A DNA stretch of 64,000 nucleotides from Gammaproteobacteria bacterium (GTDB lineage Bacteria > Pseudomonadota > Gammaproteobacteria > Pseudomonadales > Azotimanducaceae), in contig JAPOVV010000103.1 in assembly GCA_026707945.1 (NCBI GenBank), forward strand, positions 1 through 64,000, given 5' to 3'. A program made the translations under genes and the position numbers. The stretch's first letter is position 1, and each line of letters opens with the position of its first letter. Below, piece after piece: positions 61,800 through 64,000 of the stretch. The notes below the pieces were generated by a model. That model was not told the DNA's origin and did no database searches. It was given only the letters and a program-made list of their open reading frames with translations.

Positions 61800-63896
61800 T
61801 TAAACGCCTGTCGGTCTGGTGCCCGAACCACCTGGTCCGCCCATAAACCCGGACCCGCCCATCGAGTCGTTACCGAATGTTGGTGGTTCGGAGTCGGGAT
61901 TCATTTCGACCCAACGCCTACGCCGTTCTGCTTCTAATTCGTCAGGATTTGCAGTCAGTTCAGAAGCGGTCGCGCTGTCTTGGAACTGTAGTTGGTGTAG
62001 CGTGTAGTAAATACCGCGTTTCTCGAGCAACTCCTCGTGCGTACCGAGTTCACGAACTTCACCTTGGTGCAGCACCAGCACGCGATCACACTCTTGGATT
62101 GTTTGAAGGCGATGCGCAATGATGATTGATGTTCGACCTATGGTGAGGTTGTGAAGCGCTTCCTGGATGAGGAGCTCAGTGCCCGTGTCGATGCTAGACG
62201 TGGCTTCATCGAGAACCAATATTTCCGGGTCATCAGCGAGGACACGTGCAAACGCCAGTAGTTGTTGTTGTCCTTGTGAAAGGTTGTGGCCGCGTTCCGC
62301 TAGTTCGGTCTCGTAGCTATTTGGCAATGCCTCGATGAATCGGTGCGCATTGACCAGTCTCGCAGCCCAGATCGCTCTTTCACGCGAAACGTTGGGATTC
62401 GACAAGGCGATGTTGTCAAGAATCGTGCCGGAGAAAATGTGGAAGTCTTGTAAGACGACACCGATGCGACGGCGAAGATCATGCGTGCCAATTTGATTAA
62501 CGTCAATGCCGTCGACAAAAATCATGTTGTCGTCAAAGTCGTATGATCGAGCGAGTAAGCGAATGATGGTGCTCTTGCCAGACCCCGTCGAACCGACGAT
62601 CGCTAGTTTTTCGCCTGGTTCGATTGAGAATGAGACATTCTTTAGGATTTGATCGCTTCCCTGATAGGCAAAGTTGAGATTCCGAAATTCGACCGCACCC
62701 TTCAGTCGCGCTGGCAGTTGTACTGGATTCTCGGGTTCATGTATTCGTTCATCCCAATCCAACGCTTGAAAAATGCGTTCCCCGGATGCCATGGAACGGA
62801 ATAGCACATTGAAAAAGTAGCCAAGCCCCATGATCGGTGCAACCATGCGATTCAGGAACTCCATAAATAGATAGAGCATCCCAAGGCTTATTTCTTCTTG
62901 GACTACCTTGCCTCCGCCGAACCAAAGAACTGCAGCACTGGCAAAACTCGTGAGGCTTGTGTTGAATGCCTCGTATACCACCTCCCAATTGATCGCTCGA
63001 AACTCCTGACGGCGATTCTCTTGATTTAGTTTGCGGTACTCGCTGATGTTGTATTCCTCACGACCTGACAGCTGAACGACCTCTATTCCCATCAAATCTT
63101 CTTGCATGTATTGATTCAGCTGAGATACAGAGTCGCGTATCCGTCTGAAAATCTCGCGCATGATCCAGCGGAACGTGATCGTAGCAACCGCCGCGAGTGG
63201 GATGATCATCATGCCGACTAACGTGAGTTCGAAATCAAAGGTGAAACAGATGGCGACGACGAAAATGAACGGTACGAAGTCACCCGTGTGTTGAACGAAA
63301 CTCGTAATCAGGTTGAAAAGGTTCTCAACATCGTTCGTGATCCGGGTCATGACCCGGCCGACGCCGACGTGGTCGTAGAACGATGCTGGCTTTTGTTCAA
63401 GCGACGTGAAAAGGTCAACGCGCAGATCACGTAGCGTCTTTAGAGCGCCGCTCGTTAATGTGAGTTGTTGCGCAATGCTCATTAGAGATGTGATTACGAA
63501 CATCGTAATCGACATGGCGAGCGCAATCATTAGGGGGTGCCATTCTGTAAATGCGAGTATCCACTCGTAGGCATCGATCACGCCAAAATCCTGAAAACGG
63601 GCTGGCGACTCAACGGGTACCAGAATTGTGTCGATGACTACCCTACTCTGCACAATCGGCAGCAGCACTGATAGCGCACTTACCAATGTAATCAGAATAG
63701 AACTGGTGATCAGTGTCAGCTTGTACGGTTTCGCCCACTGAAGCAACCGCAGCAACATACGCACGTTTAGCGCACGGTGCGTCAGTTCTTGATCAAACGC
63801 AGAGTAATTCCGTGCCTCGTTTCGCGAAGTTACGGTGGATGTTTCCTTTTCCGCTTCACGGGAAGTCGCTTGTGGCGACGAAATGGCTTCACTCAT
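61800..63896 (-). CDS. ABC transporter, fused permease and ATPase (exporter half)
   Basis: A 698-residue ABC exporter half-transporter. A long polar N-terminus (about 1-50) precedes six spans (about 55-350), and the ATPase domain follows with Walker A GSTGSGKST (about 437-445), the signature LSQGQQQLL and Walker B EILVLDEATSSID. The C-terminus adds a Gly/Met-rich tail (SMGGSGFMGGPGGSG). This matches MsbA/LmrA-like heterodimeric exporters such as MdlB. It overlaps the neighbouring partner gene by 4 bases (ATGA), so it forms a heterodimer with that protein. Confidence 0.93.
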   Translation of the reverse strand: MSEAISSPQATSREAEKETSTVTSRNEARNYSAFDQELTHRALNVRMLLRLLQWAKPYKLTLITSSILITLVSALSVLLPIVQSRVVIDTILVPVESPARFQDFGVIDAYEWILAFTEWHPLMIALAMSITMFVITSLMSIAQQLTLTSGALKTLRDLRVDLFTSLEQKPASFYDHVGVGRVMTRITNDVENLFNLITSFVQHTGDFVPFIFVVAICFTFDFELTLVGMMIIPLAAVATITFRWIMREIFRRIRDSVSQLNQYMQEDLMGIEVVQLSGREEYNISEYRKLNQENRRQEFRAINWEVVYEAFNTSLTSFASAAVLWFGGGKVVQEEISLGMLYLFMEFLNRMVAPIMGLGYFFNVLFRSMASGERIFQALDWDERIHEPENPVQLPARLKGAVEFRNLNFAYQGSDQILKNVSFSIEPGEKLAIVGSTGSGKSTIIRLLARSYDFDDNMIFVDGIDVNQIGTHDLRRRIGVVLQDFHIFSGTILDNIALSNPNVSRERAIWAARLVNAHRFIEALPNSYETELAERGHNLSQGQQQLLAFARVLADDPEILVLDEATSSIDTGTELLIQEALHNLTIGRTSIIIAHRLQTIQECDRVLVLHQGEVRELGTHEELLEKRGIYYTLHQLQFQDSATASELTANPDELEAERRRRWVEMNPDSEPPTFGNDSMGGSGFMGGPGGSGTRPTGV

Positions 63897-64000
63897 GTCG
63901 TAGAAGCGGCAACCTGGGCGTCATCGGCCTCGTTTGTTGGATTCAGTTGCTCTAAGAGTTTTTCTTTTTCTTGTGCAGATTGTTCTTGGTTGCTCTGCAC
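63893..64000 (-). CDS. 3' end of a second ABC exporter gene (partial, cut by window edge)
   Basis: The minus strand frame from the window edge reads 35 residues (for example QEQSAQEKEKLLEQLNPTNE) to a TGA at 63893-63895 that overlaps the start of the ABC gene by 4 bases. The stop/start overlap and the pattern of MdlA-MdlB-like pairs suggest that this is the partner half-transporter's C-terminus. Its composition is a low-complexity charged tail, so the identity is inferred from context. Confidence 0.55.
   Translation of the reverse strand: MQSNQEQSAQEKEKLLEQLNPTNEADDAQVAASTT

Overview
The window looks like a stretch of chromosome from an uncultured, probably marine, gammaproteobacterium. The main taxonomic signal is the gene order infC-rpmI-rplT-pheS-pheT-ihfA-merR type regulator (about 19.8-25.2 kb), a standard gammaproteobacterial block with an IHF alpha subunit. 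Base composition looks close to even throughout. GTG and TTG starts are frequent. I see no insertion sequence, integrase, phage gene or CRISPR array. The accessory content is typical of an aerobic heterotroph living on diverse carboxylates and terpenoid-like compounds: four CaiB/BaiF CoA-transferases, four luciferase-like (LLM) flavin oxidoreductases, two phytanoyl-CoA dioxygenase (PhyH) proteins, three acyl-CoA dehydrogenase-fold enzymes and two MaoC-type dehydratases.

Layout. 0-7.6 kb: a hydroxypyruvate isomerase-like enzyme, a NYN-domain protein with a duplicated C-terminal module, an aldo/keto reductase, a tandem CaiB/BaiF pair, an LLM oxidoreductase and a nucleoside deoxyribosyltransferase-like protein. 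7.7-15.8 kb, nearly all on the minus strand: SGNH hydrolase, class II aldolase, a DegP/DegS-type protease, a thiamine-binding-like protein, then a tight operon CaiB/BaiF - LLM - PhyH - FAD monooxygenase, with a divergent acyl-CoA ligase at its head. 17.4-26.1 kb: uvrB, tRNA-Val(GAC), the translation block and a divergent SurE. 26.2-42 kb: ThuA, PhyH, hydroxylase-type dehydrogenase, DUF3667-like membrane protein, LLM, cyclase, a double hot-dog dehydratase, aminotransferase, ADP-ribosylglycohydrolase-like protein, then a co-directional run MaoC - amidohydrolase - acyl-CoA dehydrogenase - MFS - CaiB/BaiF. 43-46 kb: an RraA-like / thioredoxin-fusion / UGSC selenoprotein operon, then tRNA-Val(TAC) and tRNA-Asp(GTC). 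46.4-64 kb: cupin, a second hydroxylase-type dehydrogenase, a limonene-monooxygenase-like LLM, an RND efflux pair, SMP-30 lactonase, nucleoside hydrolase-like protein, an M16 peptidase pair, MFS, an enolase-superfamily enzyme and a two-gene ABC exporter cut by the window edge.

The most notable finding is at 43063-43584. A gene that would otherwise be called as two fragments reads as one 173-codon frame through an in-frame TGA, giving the motif Sec-Gly-Ser-Cys. A hairpin with a GUU apical loop lies at bacterial SECIS distance 3' of the TGA. It is the last gene of a three-gene minus-strand operon whose middle gene is an N-terminal thioredoxin-like domain (CPTC) fused to a long domain I cannot assign. 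Other points of interest are a minute promoter/operator/Shine-Dalgarno/11-codon ORF/terminator unit at about 32.64-32.80 kb, a CoA-transferase pair in which only one member keeps the catalytic aspartate, and the oxygenase-rich operon at 11.5-15.8 kb with its divergent acyl-CoA ligase.
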